The notes under the pieces are model-generated. The model worked only from the letters and a program-made list of their open reading frames with translations. It ran no database searches and was not told the DNA's origin. A DNA stretch of 64,000 nt from Bolinopsis microptera (lineage: Eukaryota > Ctenophora > Tentaculata > Lobata > Bolinopsidae). Positions 1 to 9,848 of this stretch are shown here, piece by piece. The stretch is from assembly GCF_026151205.1 (NCBI RefSeq), contig NC_087078.1, forward strand, positions 13,437,118 to 13,501,117. The letters run 5' to 3'. The number at the start of each line of letters is the position of its first letter. Positions within the stretch are counted from its first letter, which is position 1. Made by a program: the position numbers and the translations under genes.

Positions 1-178
1 GGGATTTTGACCGGGATTTTTTACATAATTTCATTCACTGTGATTTTAAGTTTATCCTTTCATTCATTGTGAATTTCGTCTTTAAACATCCTCTGAGCCA
101 AATACAACAATGTTTAAAATTGCTAAACAAGTTTGAGTAATAAATTATGATCATGAATTAACCAGTAATCGACCGGAT

Positions 179-400
179 TACCGGACCAGTAATCGGTACC
201 GGGAATCCCAGTACCGGGATTGGCAATTTTGAGCTATCCCCGTCCCGGTCCCGGTCCCGGTCAAGTCACATTTTTCATCCCGGTCCCAGTCCTGGTAAAT
301 TGATATTCTCAGTCCCGGTCCCGGTCCCGGTCCCGGTCAAGTCACATTTTGTATCCCAGTCCCGGTCCCGGTCCCGGTCAGGCCTGAAATCATGTCCCGG
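179..400. repeat. CCGGTC-type simple repeat
   Basis: Runs of GGTCCC/CCGGTC hexamers alternate with short spacers such as CAAGTCACATTTT at least three times. The block resembles GC-rich palindromic ends of some hAT-type elements, but no partner end is visible in this window, so this may be only a fragment. The single open frame across it is a by-product of the 6-bp period. Confidence 0.6.
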
Positions 401-659
401 TCACCTCCTGTCATTTAGAAGAGAACTTTACAGCCAGAAATTTGATATAGGCCTTCAAACATTTTTATTTCGATTTTGTAAATCTTGGGACCACTAAAAA
501 TCGTTAAAGAACGAGGTCAAAGAATTTCATAATCGAATTAAAAGTCTTAAAAAAGGAAAGATTTCAAAGTTCTGGCTCTAGAGTTTTCTTCCAAATGATC
601 CAGGAACATATCCTGAAAGTTTGAGAGAGATTGAAATGTATGAGAAGATAAATGGGTCA

Positions 660-1000
660 GAGACTAGAATCCCGACGTCATCACCAGGACAACCATGTCA
701 GCGGGCTATTGACCGCTTTTGAATAGCCGGCTAGTGGTCACCTAGTAGCCACTATAAATAAAGAAGGTAGTAGTCGGCTAGTGACCACCTAGTAGACAGT
801 AAATGGTCACTAGCCGGTTATAAGCCAGCGTTTGCTGTTGAATAGTTGGCTAGTGACCACTTTCTAGTTGAGGCTTGATTGTGTCCTGGTTGTGACATGG
901 TTGTGACGCCTGTCTGACGTGGTTATGTCCCCGTTATATCTTGGTTCTGACAGGGTTGTGTCCTGGTTATATCTTGGTTATGTCCTGGTTATTACGTCGA
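660..1000. repeat. degenerate tandem repeats (GGCTAGTGACCACCTAGTAG and CCTGGTTATGT types)
   Basis: From about 700 to 865 the motif GGCTAGTGACCAC recurs in both orientations with CTAGTAG spacers. From about 880 to 990 a degenerate unit like TCCTGGTTATATCTTGGTTATG repeats. No coding sequence is seen. Confidence 0.5.
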
Positions 1001-2214
1001 GTTTCTAATCCATGGCCGTAAGTATTAGTCTGATCACACCTTTATTTCATTTTCTGTGACGGACTTTTAACCAGGTTTACCTTTTCTAGCTATGACAAGT
1101 AACCGGTCGGAGCAGACAGTTGCGTAACATCGTTTGTAGAAGACTACTGTCTAATCGGTAAGTATTAATAATTGTTATATATAAAGTGATATATTTGGAA
1201 TTGCTTAAATAGGGAATTAGAGTTATTTTATTGTGTAATAAAGTATTTTGTTTTGTACATACGAATAAGGAATTTCATTTGGTATCTAACAGTAAAACCT
1301 TTAATTTTATAAATGTGATCTCCTCGGATGTTTCGAAATGGCCACAACCCATCTCGATAATTTTATATCTCTCATTCCGTCAAATCTTACATTTCTAACA
1401 GTGAAACCGTAAAGTGTCCATTGAGAGCAATTCAATATCAATCCATCACGATAAGTTATGTAGAAGATTCAAATTGTCAAACATGGAAGACTTTTGAGGA
1501 TTAAGCATATGATAAGAACGGTGGGAATAAGTATGAATGAGCACTTCACATCAATGAGAATACATAACAACATAGTTAATAAACAAATTCCGCATCGAAA
1601 TGGTATTTAAATAGAATATAATAGAATATAAACGAATTCGGAAACGAAACAATTAAATTAAAGAGCTACTAACGTATTCGAGTGAACATATGACAGTATT
1701 TTCTTTAGCGCTCGATTTTCACACTTCGATGTAAATTGTCGAAAATATGCGCGGCACATCCAACATCTTATAGGATTTTGATTTCATTTTATAATGATTT
1801 TTTAGCGGGAATACATATATATTTATATATATATATACAGCAACGAAATATATATATATATATATATAACATTTAAATTAGTCTTAACTATTGATTATAA
1901 GATTAATTAAAAATTTTCCCACGATTATATATTTATTTGTATCACGTTGCGACCCCAACGGTCGTTTCACTATTTCACCGTTTCACTGTTTCACTGTTTC
2001 ACTGTTTCACCCTTTATAGTCCTGACGATACAGGGGAGCCGCGCACTCGTGCACGGCGGGTCATACAACGTATGACAAATATTTATATAAAGCGCGAAAG
2101 CCTAAATTTGACCACTTTTTGAATTTGCTTTGGATTAAAAATCTTGAAATAATTATTTAATTTTAACTGTTAACATTATCTTGTGCGATTCCAAAAAACT
2201 CTACTGATTAGAGT
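1001..2214. other. AT-rich non-coding stretch
   Basis: No gene is supported here. The stretch includes a (TA)n tract at about 1815-1868 and a 10-bp tandem repeat of GTTTCACTGT at about 1964-2012. Confidence 0.5.
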
Positions 2215-2218
2215 TTAA

Positions 2219-3695
2219 AGGGTGATCATACTCGTAAAATATATGTTCCAAAGACCGTCAACGAGTCCAATTCGGCGCATAGCATGTCTTGATAAGTTAT
2301 TAACTTGCTCTAACCAGAGCCCTCTCGCTTGCAGTAGCGCGCGACGGCCGAAACAAGCGCGTCACGCAGTACGCGTACACACATGGCTATGTCAAGTTAT
2401 TAACATACTAGTTAGAGTCTATCTCCAAAAGTAAAATAAATATCAACCTCCGTTTTTCAGCAAAATTTTTATCTCGTAAAACTAAAGTCAGCTTCCGATC
2501 CCAGGAGCACAATTTGAGATTACCTATAAGCTTGATTAATAGTTCTCACATATGGGTGCGATTACAGATTAGATTTTGGTCGTTCTCATGTAGCTGTGCA
2601 CATGCTCATACGTTTTTGTTTTGTTGTTTATGAGTAAGCTATGTGACTTTGAAAGTAAGCTGATTTCGAATAAAACTTATTACTGATTACATAGCATGAA
2701 AATCATTTTTTGACGAGTTTTACTGGGCCGCGCTCAGCCTGTCATTCCGCCGAATCTCTATATCATATATGTTTATAAACATAATAGCCTGAGGTCCCCA
2801 GGTAAGACGAGTTATGATCAAATAACCATTTTTATCAGACGTGCGCACGTAACAGGCTTGTTAAACGATATTTTAGCTGAATTTATGCTTTATATATAAT
2901 TAAAAATTGAAAATACAACCATATACACAGGCCGCCGCGCACACAGCTACACATTGTTGAGATATCCTTAGATGCGGCTGTAAGCGTCGCGCGCAGAGTC
3001 TATTCAATTGTTATTGTACAATTACATGTCACATTTATTAATTACTAGAGCCAACATTTCAAAAGCAGAATAATTTTAGGGTTATTTTGTATTTTGCGCG
3101 CGAGCTCAAACTTGCTGTAATAAAAAGCTTGACATACGTTGCATGCCACTTTTCGCGCGCGAAGCGCGCCGCCGAAGGCGGAAAAATAATATTTGTGATG
3201 ATATTTGTGATACGTAACATGTATCAATAAAAAGCATTTCAAACTTAAACCTATCGCGATGCAAATTTTGCTGATATTTTTCTCGAAAAATCAAAGACAA
3301 CATTGATCATGCATTATTTTTTTGCATTTTTGGGCTATCTCAGGATTACTGATTATCAACAATCATGTGTGCCTAGTGTTTCGAGAAAAAATAGGCGCGC
3401 GCTACTTCAAAGAAATTCAGACGAGTATCATCCGTCAATATTTTGAAAATCGGTGCGATGCACCACTGGGCCACGCTGAACTGCGAAAGATTGACATTTT
3501 CTATCAATAATCACGTTAGCTAGTGAATCTGAAGAAAATTCTTTCGAAACTGATAGAGTGTAGAGGAAGTGGCTTAAAATGTAAAATGTTAATTAGGACC
3601 AGCTGTTGTAGGTTTACAACCTACTAGAACGCGCGCCGAGTTGGACTCGGTCCAATATTGAATATATGGAACAGATATTTTACGAGTATCACCCG
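2219..3695. mobile_element. non-autonomous DNA transposon with TTAA target site
   Basis: A 1477-bp block is bounded by inverted repeats of about 55 bp. The left end reads GGGTGATCATACTCGTAAAA and the right end, reverse complemented, GGGTGATACTCGTAAAATAT; both continue with a TGTTCCA and a GAGTCCAA(C/T)TCGGCGC match. TTAA flanks it at 2215-2218 and 3696-3699, giving the 4-bp duplication of piggyBac- and Kolobok-type elements. No transposase frame exists inside, so it must have moved in trans. The interior includes one copy of the dispersed palindromic module (2716-2804) and a GC-rich inverted patch near 3155-3185. Superfamily is not certain. Confidence 0.7.
2716..2804 (-). repeat. dispersed palindromic module, copy 1
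   Basis: Read on the minus strand: ACCTGGGGACCTCAGGCTAT, then ATGTTTATAAACAT, then GCGGAATGACAGGCTGAGCG and CGGCCCAGTAAAA. Lies inside the 1.48 kb TTAA element. The first word is a 15-bp palindrome with one mismatch and the second a perfect 14-bp palindrome. Confidence 0.8.
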
Positions 3696-4039
3696 TTAAG
3701 ACCAGCTGTCTTTATGGTCCCATGTAAAATATGGTTCCTTCCCATTACAAAATTATCGCTGGTTTAAGGTAAGCGCTTGAGTGTAAAATATGTATTTTAT
3801 TCGATTTTGGAAATTTTGGAACTCTAAAACATAAAAATTGCGTCAACAAAAAGGATTCAAGATTTTAAAAATCAAACAAATATTTATTCAATCAAACTAG
3901 TTAAGTAAATAAATAAAAATAATATCTTTGAATTGATCCATGCAGCATATCCTAAAAGTTCCAGGGTGATTGCTCAACAAATGTAGGAGAAATTGATGTT
4001 CCCCCTACCATCGAGTGTAGAAATAAGTAATCAGGTTTG

Positions 4040-4100
4040 GATATAGGAATACAAGGAATACAAGGAATATAAGGAATACAAATAATACAAATAATACAAA
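4040..4100 (+). repeat. 10-bp microsatellite GGAATACAAG
   Basis: Five to six imperfect tandem units of GGAATACAAG/GAATACAAAT. Confidence 0.6.
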
Positions 4101-4348
4101 TTTAAAATCTTAAGTTACAATAGTAACTGTTAAGATAATAACAATATCATAAGATTTGAATTTATTATATTAATATAACTTAAACTAAAGTGATAAATAA
4201 AGATTTTGACAAAAAAAATTTTGTTTACAGTCGCCTTGGTAATGCTGTGTGCTGTAATGCGTATATATATTAAGCCAGGCCACTTTGCACTCGTTGTTGC
4301 GCGAAAAGAAACAAAAGCGCTGGTACAGTGATTTTCAGTGTTCATGTA

Positions 4349-5094
4349 CTGGCCAGAGAGTCGACGAATTTCTTGCGGTTGTTAAAACACGTAGTGGCAA
4401 ATCTTCCAACGACTCTCGTGAGGTGGACTTGACTTTCGTTCGTGATTAATTCAATGATTTCACCGTTGTTGCTGATGAATTTGAGGACGTTTGCTCCAGG
4501 GATGTCGCAGATGGTTCGATTGGATTTGATATGAGTGACTGGATCTTTTCTAAGACTTTTCGCCTCGATGAAGCGTTAAGATTACAGTGGTTGATTGCAA
4601 CTATATATATATTGCACCAGGAGCATATTCGTTCATCGCGATGAGTTTAATTATATAGGCTAAGTTCAATTTCGAGTCGATGTGCACTGATCCGCAGTTT
4701 TGTGATATTAGCACGGCCTCTGCATATTTAATGACACTGTCGTCTAGGCAATACTCTTTGTTAAATATGAATTTTAGGTCACGATAGAATTCTAATTTCC
4801 GAGAAGTGTTGATACAGGACCCCCAATATTCTCTAAAGCTACATTTCAAAGTTTTAGTAATGACGTGTGGTGTGAATATTTTACTCCCAACGGGTTGTGT
4901 TGATTGCGGAGGAAACCGTTGTGAATAAGAAAGTCCTTTTTTGGTGGTTTTGCGATACTCGGGTTTCTTTCGAAAATTAGCTTGGAGTGATTGTTTTTGA
5001 GTGTGCGGTAGGCTGTGACATGATCGGTAGAGAAACATGGGTCTAGCGCGAGGACAGGCTTCAAACCCCTGTACCAGTCCAATTTCATGTTCAT
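4349..5094 (-). pseudogene. broken coding relic, unidentified
   Basis: Three minus-strand open segments in different frames read like protein: 5094-4846, 5038-4601 and about 4578-4349. The last runs RFIEAKSLRKDPVTHIKSNR..., then ...IIELITNESQVHLTRVV..., and ends at a TGA near 4349. The middle segment contains WGSCINTSRKLEFYRDLK, which vaguely recalls the C-terminal region of LINE polyproteins. No single frame joins them and stop codons lie between the last two. It could be a retroelement relic or a gene with undetected introns. No family was recognised. It ends only about 70 bp from the 3' end of the LINE. Confidence 0.35.
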
Positions 5095-5388
5095 CTGTTC
5101 TTTGAAAGCTAAGGAGACAAGGAGTTATCTTTGAGATTTTTCAAGCGTTGGCTATATTTGAGAGTGATTAGATTAGATTAGATTAAGAATAATGACATAA
5201 ACATCATCACTAGTTTTAAACATTCTTTCTGATTTCCTCATTATCAGAACTGTGAACATTTCACAGCCTTCGTCATTAAAAAACAAACAAATTCTATAAC
5301 TAACATAATTGTCATAATTTATTTACATTTAAAAAAGTTTAAAAAGTTAAAAACCGTTAATTTAAAAAATAAATAAATAAAAACAAAT

Positions 5389-8385
5389 TCATGAGATATT
5401 TATTCCCTTTCTCTTGGCAACACACGGATTTTTATATAAATATTGGACTTGTTGCTTCTTCTTTTCGATATAATTTACACCCTCTATTTTTGCTAAAACT
5501 ATATTTGACACTTCCCAAAAATTGCCTGTGTCTACTAAATTATTAGTCTTTTTAAATTCTTCTAGATTAATTTTAAAATCAATAACAGACACTGAATTTC
5601 TAACAAAAGATGGCAATTTATTCCAAAAGCTGATAACACGCTCTGATAAAAAATTATTAGACAAGGTTTTAATATTTCTATCAATATTGTTAGATTTAGT
5701 GCTAACAATTTTATCTCCCGATCTACTTAAATTGAAAATATCTTTTCCATACTCAACCAATCCATTTACAATTTTGTAGGCTTCAATCAAATCTCCTCTA
5801 ACCCGTCTCTCTGCGAGTGTTGTAATCTGTAAGGCATCCAACCTTTCACTGTAAGGAAGTGTTCCAATATCATCAATAAGGCGTGTGAACCTTCTCTGGA
5901 CATTTTCCAGTTCAATGATAGTAGCCCAATTCCCATGGCAGGCAGGTGGAGACCACAACTGAGCACAATACTCCAAGTGAGGTCTTATTATAGTTTTATA
6001 AACATTTCTCATAACATTAATTTCTCTTATAATGAGATTCCTTGTAACCCATGCAATCATACTGTTTGCTTTACTAATACAACTTTTAATATGTTTCGAC
6101 CATTTCAAATCTGAAGAAGTTAAAACTCCAAGATCTTTCTCTGCTTCAATACATTCAAGTGTAACACCACTAAATACATATTCTTGAAGGGGATTTTCAT
6201 TAAATGGAACATGCATTATTTTGCATTTGCTAGGATTAAACTTTAACAGCCACACATTTTGCCAGTTTTGCAAGCTTTCTAACATATTGAAAGTGCTTTC
6301 AGTGTCATTGGTATCCATAATAACTTTAAGATCATCTGCAAACAGTTTTGATATACCATTAATACAATCAGGCAAGTCATTGATAAAAATGACAAACAAT
6401 AAAGGACCTAAAACAGACCCTTGTGGGACGCCTGGTAAAACATCACGAAGGTAGGAATATGCTCCACCAACAAATGTCTTAAATCTTCTTCCAGATAAAA
6501 AGTCTTTCACAATATCTAAAGTGTTACCACTTATACCCAAATTTCTCATTTTTGTAAGTAGTCTATGATGTGGAACACTATCAAATGCTTTACAAAAATC
6601 TAAGTAAAACACATCTACGGGTGCACCATCTTCTAATAGTTCGATGATACATTCTACACTCTCTAATAGATTAGATAAACAAGATTTACCTTCTACAAAT
6701 CCATGCTGGTTTGGATTTATCTTCTTACTAACAAAACTCATAATATGCCTCCTTACTAATTTTTCATATAATTTACATAAAATGCATGTAAGTGACACTG
6801 GCCTGTAATTTAGGGCATCTTTCCGACTACCCTTTTTATAAAGAGATGTAACATTTGCTGTCTTCCACTGTTCTGGAATTTTTCCACTTGAAGCACATGT
6901 TTGAAATAATTTAGTCACAGCAGAAACAAAACTTGAATTATGTTCAAGTTCTTTTAATAATTTAGGATGAATGCCATCTGGCCCTTTACTTTTACTAATA
7001 TTAATTCTTTTCAGTTCTCTGCCAACATCATCCATTGTTATCTCAATATTTTCAATGTGTAACTCATCCGCAATAAAATAACATTCTCTGTTCAAAGGTC
7101 CATCTGGTTCTTTGACAAAAACTGAAGCAAAAGCATCAACCAATACTTCGGCAGTTTCAAAATTACTTTTGGTCAAAGATCCGTCCGGTTTTTCCAGGGA
7201 TGATACACAACTTTTTAACACTCTTTTCCCTCTTAAATATGCATAAAATGGCTTCGTATTATATTTCATACACTGTGTAATTTTTCTTTCATAATTAACT
7301 TTACACTTAAATGACTTACTATCAAACTGTCCTTGTTGGTTCAGTGCAACATTAAGATTTTCAGAAGAAGGATTATTATCAAAAATATACCAACATTTAT
7401 CTGTCTTTTTCCTGCATCTTTTTAAGGATGAATTTGCCCAAGGCTTACATTTAAAGTTCTTTTCCGTCGGAACTATATCAGATACTAAGTTAAGCTTTGA
7501 GTGTAACTCACTCCACATATCTTCAGAAGTTAAAGTACCCTCACTAAAAGACCAGTCAATTTCAGCTGATCTGTGTAACAATTCTTTGCCAGAGACTTTT
7601 CCCCATAACTTTCTAGGCTCCTTTGCAGCCTCATCATCTTGCTTACTGTTACTAAGACTTAGATTTAATTCTACATTAAAACAAACATGATCGCTCTTCC
7701 CCAAGGGGGAGACAATCATTACTTCATTGACAATAGCTTCGTTTGTAGAGAGAACCTGATCTAGTGTACTCTCTTGAAGTTTACCGCTGACAACTCTACG
7801 TCTGGTAACTTCATCTGTGATATACCAAACCAAGCCATTGTCTTGTACACATTCCATAAAATTCTTTTCTATAATTAAACCCTTATTACTTGTTCCTAAA
7901 GGAGCATTAACAGTTCCACTAAGCCAAGATACATTTGGTAAATTTAAATCTCCAACTAGGATTGATTCAACATTAAAAACAGCTAGTTTTGCAATCATTT
8001 TGGTCATCGCATTGTTCTGTGCTTTAGAAAGAGACATTGATCTATAAATACATGCAATATTTACCCTACCAATGTTGCTATCGAATTCAACAGCAATCGA
8101 ATCAGTGACCCTAAACCAATCTATGACAACTGGATTCAAAGAGTCTTTAATATAAATAATACAGCCTCCACCACTACTAACAGAACTTTCTCCTACTTCT
8201 TCATTAACTGTAAAATCTCTATCTTTTCTAAATATTTTGAAACCAGGTATGCTAATTTCAGCATCAATAATTTCATTGTTAAAATGAGTTTCATTTATGC
8301 AAACAATGTCAGACTGGTACAGCGAAACAGCATTTCTCAATTCACAAAACTTATTATATAAACTATTACTGTTACTATAAAACAA
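5389..8385 (-). CDS. LINE ORF2: endonuclease-reverse transcriptase
   Basis: Encodes the replication polyprotein of the LINE, about 998 aa. It would nick target DNA and copy the element RNA there. Residues 1-240 form an endonuclease/exonuclease/phosphatase domain: INETHF near 30 supplies the catalytic glutamate, GDLN at 145-148 the DxN motif, and SDH at 231-233 the terminal Asp-His pair. The reverse transcriptase occupies roughly 460-760: NYRPVSL, YLDFCKAFDSVPHHRLL (first catalytic Asp), GVPQGSVLGPLLF and FADDLKV (the usual Y of YADD is F). A C-terminal tail with SFWNKLPSFVRNSVS matches the CR1 group. The first in-frame codon shown is TTG; the frame is open upstream through LNLK and overlaps the ORF1 stop, with no ATG near the endonuclease start. 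Translation probably depends on reinitiation or frameshifting from ORF1. Confidence 0.9.
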   Translation of the reverse strand: MFYSNSNSLYNKFCELRNAVSLYQSDIVCINETHFNNEIIDAEISIPGFKIFRKDRDFTVNEEVGESSVSSGGGCIIYIKDSLNPVVIDWFRVTDSIAVEFDSNIGRVNIACIYRSMSLSKAQNNAMTKMIAKLAVFNVESILVGDLNLPNVSWLSGTVNAPLGTSNKGLIIEKNFMECVQDNGLVWYITDEVTRRRVVSGKLQESTLDQVLSTNEAIVNEVMIVSPLGKSDHVCFNVELNLSLSNSKQDDEAAKEPRKLWGKVSGKELLHRSAEIDWSFSEGTLTSEDMWSELHSKLNLVSDIVPTEKNFKCKPWANSSLKRCRKKTDKCWYIFDNNPSSENLNVALNQQGQFDSKSFKCKVNYERKITQCMKYNTKPFYAYLRGKRVLKSCVSSLEKPDGSLTKSNFETAEVLVDAFASVFVKEPDGPLNRECYFIADELHIENIEITMDDVGRELKRINISKSKGPDGIHPKLLKELEHNSSFVSAVTKLFQTCASSGKIPEQWKTANVTSLYKKGSRKDALNYRPVSLTCILCKLYEKLVRRHIMSFVSKKINPNQHGFVEGKSCLSNLLESVECIIELLEDGAPVDVFYLDFCKAFDSVPHHRLLTKMRNLGISGNTLDIVKDFLSGRRFKTFVGGAYSYLRDVLPGVPQGSVLGPLLFVIFINDLPDCINGISKLFADDLKVIMDTNDTESTFNMLESLQNWQNVWLLKFNPSKCKIMHVPFNENPLQEYVFSGVTLECIEAEKDLGVLTSSDLKWSKHIKSCISKANSMIAWVTRNLIIREINVMRNVYKTIIRPHLEYCAQLWSPPACHGNWATIIELENVQRRFTRLIDDIGTLPYSERLDALQITTLAERRVRGDLIEAYKIVNGLVEYGKDIFNLSRSGDKIVSTKSNNIDRNIKTLSNNFLSERVISFWNKLPSFVRNSVSVIDFKINLEEFKKTNNLVDTGNFWEVSNIVLAKIEGVNYIEKKKQQVQYLYKNPCVAKRKGINIS

Positions 8386-8402
8386 TTTAAGGTTTAGGCA
8401 TT

Positions 8403-8954
8403 CTATAGTTTTGCTTTCTCTGCAAGTCGCTTTCTCCGTTCCTGTCTCACAAAAAATTGGACGTCTCTGTCAGCTCTGTTCAGATCCTGATTGATCCAAT
8501 AAACTTCTTTCTTCGTTTTCTCAGAATCCACTTCTATCTTCCAACCTTTCCCATAGTTACTCCAATACAATGCAGCCTCTTTTGATTTGAGTTTTACAAT
8601 CAGCGGTCTAGGTTGATGTTCCCTGCTTTCACCAGATTCAGTTAATTTACCTGCCCGAAAACAGGACACGATCACGTCTTCTTCCATGCCACAAATTTCA
8701 TGTAAAAACTTGAGATCATTGCTTTGAGATCTGTTCTCTTTGATATCCATTTCGGGAACGTGTCTAATGATCACATTACATTCTCTTTTGATCCGTTGGA
8801 TCTTGTCAGCATCAATCTGTTGGACTGTTGCCTTCACTAATTGAGTTGGTGGCTTGTCACTAATAGTTGCCTGGAGGTCAACCTTCGCTGCATCAACGTA
8901 GCTCTTCACTTTTGAAGATGATTCATTGACTATATCTTTTTTGACAGCAGCCAT
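8403..8954 (-). CDS. LINE ORF1: nucleic-acid-binding protein
   Basis: 183 aa from the first ATG at 8954, but the frame is open and coding-like upstream to 9071 (INETITNAVKNSLQNELPT precedes the Met), so the true N-terminus may be longer or lost. The protein contains NVIIRHVPEMDIKENR and PLIVKLKSKEAALYW, a pattern like the RRM-type central domain of LINE ORF1 proteins, and a basic C-terminus (VRQERRKRLAEKAKL). ORF1 proteins bind the element RNA to form a ribonucleoprotein. The stop TAG (8403-8405) lies inside the ORF2 open frame, which is in the -1 frame. Just before it the reading AAA codon follows an A (GC-AAAA-C), allowing a possible -1 slip. Confidence 0.75.
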   Translation of the reverse strand: MAAVKKDIVNESSSKVKSYVDAAKVDLQATISDKPPTQLVKATVQQIDADKIQRIKRECNVIIRHVPEMDIKENRSQSNDLKFLHEICGMEEDVIVSCFRAGKLTESGESREHQPRPLIVKLKSKEAALYWSNYGKGWKIEVDSEKTKKEVYWINQDLNRADRDVQFFVRQERRKRLAEKAKL

Positions 8955-9324
8955 TGCTGTTGGTAACTCATTCTGCAGACTGTTCTTAACAGCATTGGTA
9001 ATCGTTTCATTAATGAGGTTAATATATATGAGTATGTGAAACTTTGCAACGGTGAGGACAGAAGCTGACTCTTATTTACCACACCCTTTCTGCAGGGGCG
9101 AGTATTTTGCTGTCTGACGACAGTCATGTGGTAATTAATTGCATTGACAGCAACCAGCTTTGTTCAGTGGTAAAAAGTTATAATGTCAGAATATATATAC
9201 AATAAATTAAATCAAGTGATGCAAATGGCAGAGCACAATCGTAAATCCTGAGCAATAAATATGATCTATCCCTCGTAGCTCTTCTCCTCAGGTATCAAGT
9301 TGTTGAAAAGTCATTTTCGATAGC

Positions 9325-9655
9325 CTCTGAGTCTGAAGGCCGAGCCCCCGCTCATATTGCACAGGGGAGGCCTGCCTTCCATGATCGCAGTACAAAGGGG
9401 AAGCCTTGAGTCCAAAATCGTGTAACGATCGAGGGGTGGGTGTGGAATTTGAAATACCAAAAAAACATCTTCGGTTACAGCAGGGTAACATGGAAAATAA
9501 ACTAAAGTGATTTCCAGGATAACTTTGAAACATTTTTGGCTTAGAAAATTTTCAGTCCAATTCATCCCAATACGTACTTCTGAAGGCAGAGCTTCCGAGT
9601 TCGGTTTGCAAAGAGGAGGCATGCTTTCCGGGATTGAATCGCAAAAGGGAAGCCT
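9325..9655. repeat. two diverged copies of a ~75-bp repeat
   Basis: Segments at about 9325-9410 and 9577-9652 share TCTGAAGGC, a GAGGAGGC(A/C)TGC-like core, a central (A/G)ATCGCA and AAGGGGAAGCCTTGA. They lie between the LINE and the first SR exon. Function unknown. Confidence 0.45.
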
Positions 9656-9848
9656 TGATAGGTTATGAATATAATAGGCTGAAGGCTCCTAATGAATAAG
9701 GCTCCTTCCAATTGTCCAAATTGTGTGCGAAAAATTCTCATAATGATAGTCTGCTAATGTTTGCCAATGTCTGTCCAAGCCCCCCTCCCCCCGCCCTCTT
9801 GTTTGTTTTAGAATAGCTTCAGATTTAATTACTATTCTTTTATCAGTT

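Larger units (their letters stand above)
5167..9071 (-). mobile_element. CR1-like non-LTR retrotransposon (LINE), nearly complete
   Basis: Minus-strand element with ORF1 (up to about 9071-8403), ORF2 (8385-5389) and a short 3' UTR ending in a tandem ATTAG repeat at about 5167-5186 (read CTAAT on the element strand). A short tandem repeat instead of poly(A) is typical of CR1/L2-type LINEs. The 5' end is uncertain: the ORF1 frame is open without ATG up to a stop at 9072-9074, so the element may be 5'-truncated. Both reading frames are free of internal stops, which suggests a young insertion. Confidence 0.85.

Noticed and set aside
300-497. 65-aa ORF with PVPVPV/SRSRSRS
   Set aside because: Produced by the CCGGTC simple repeat.
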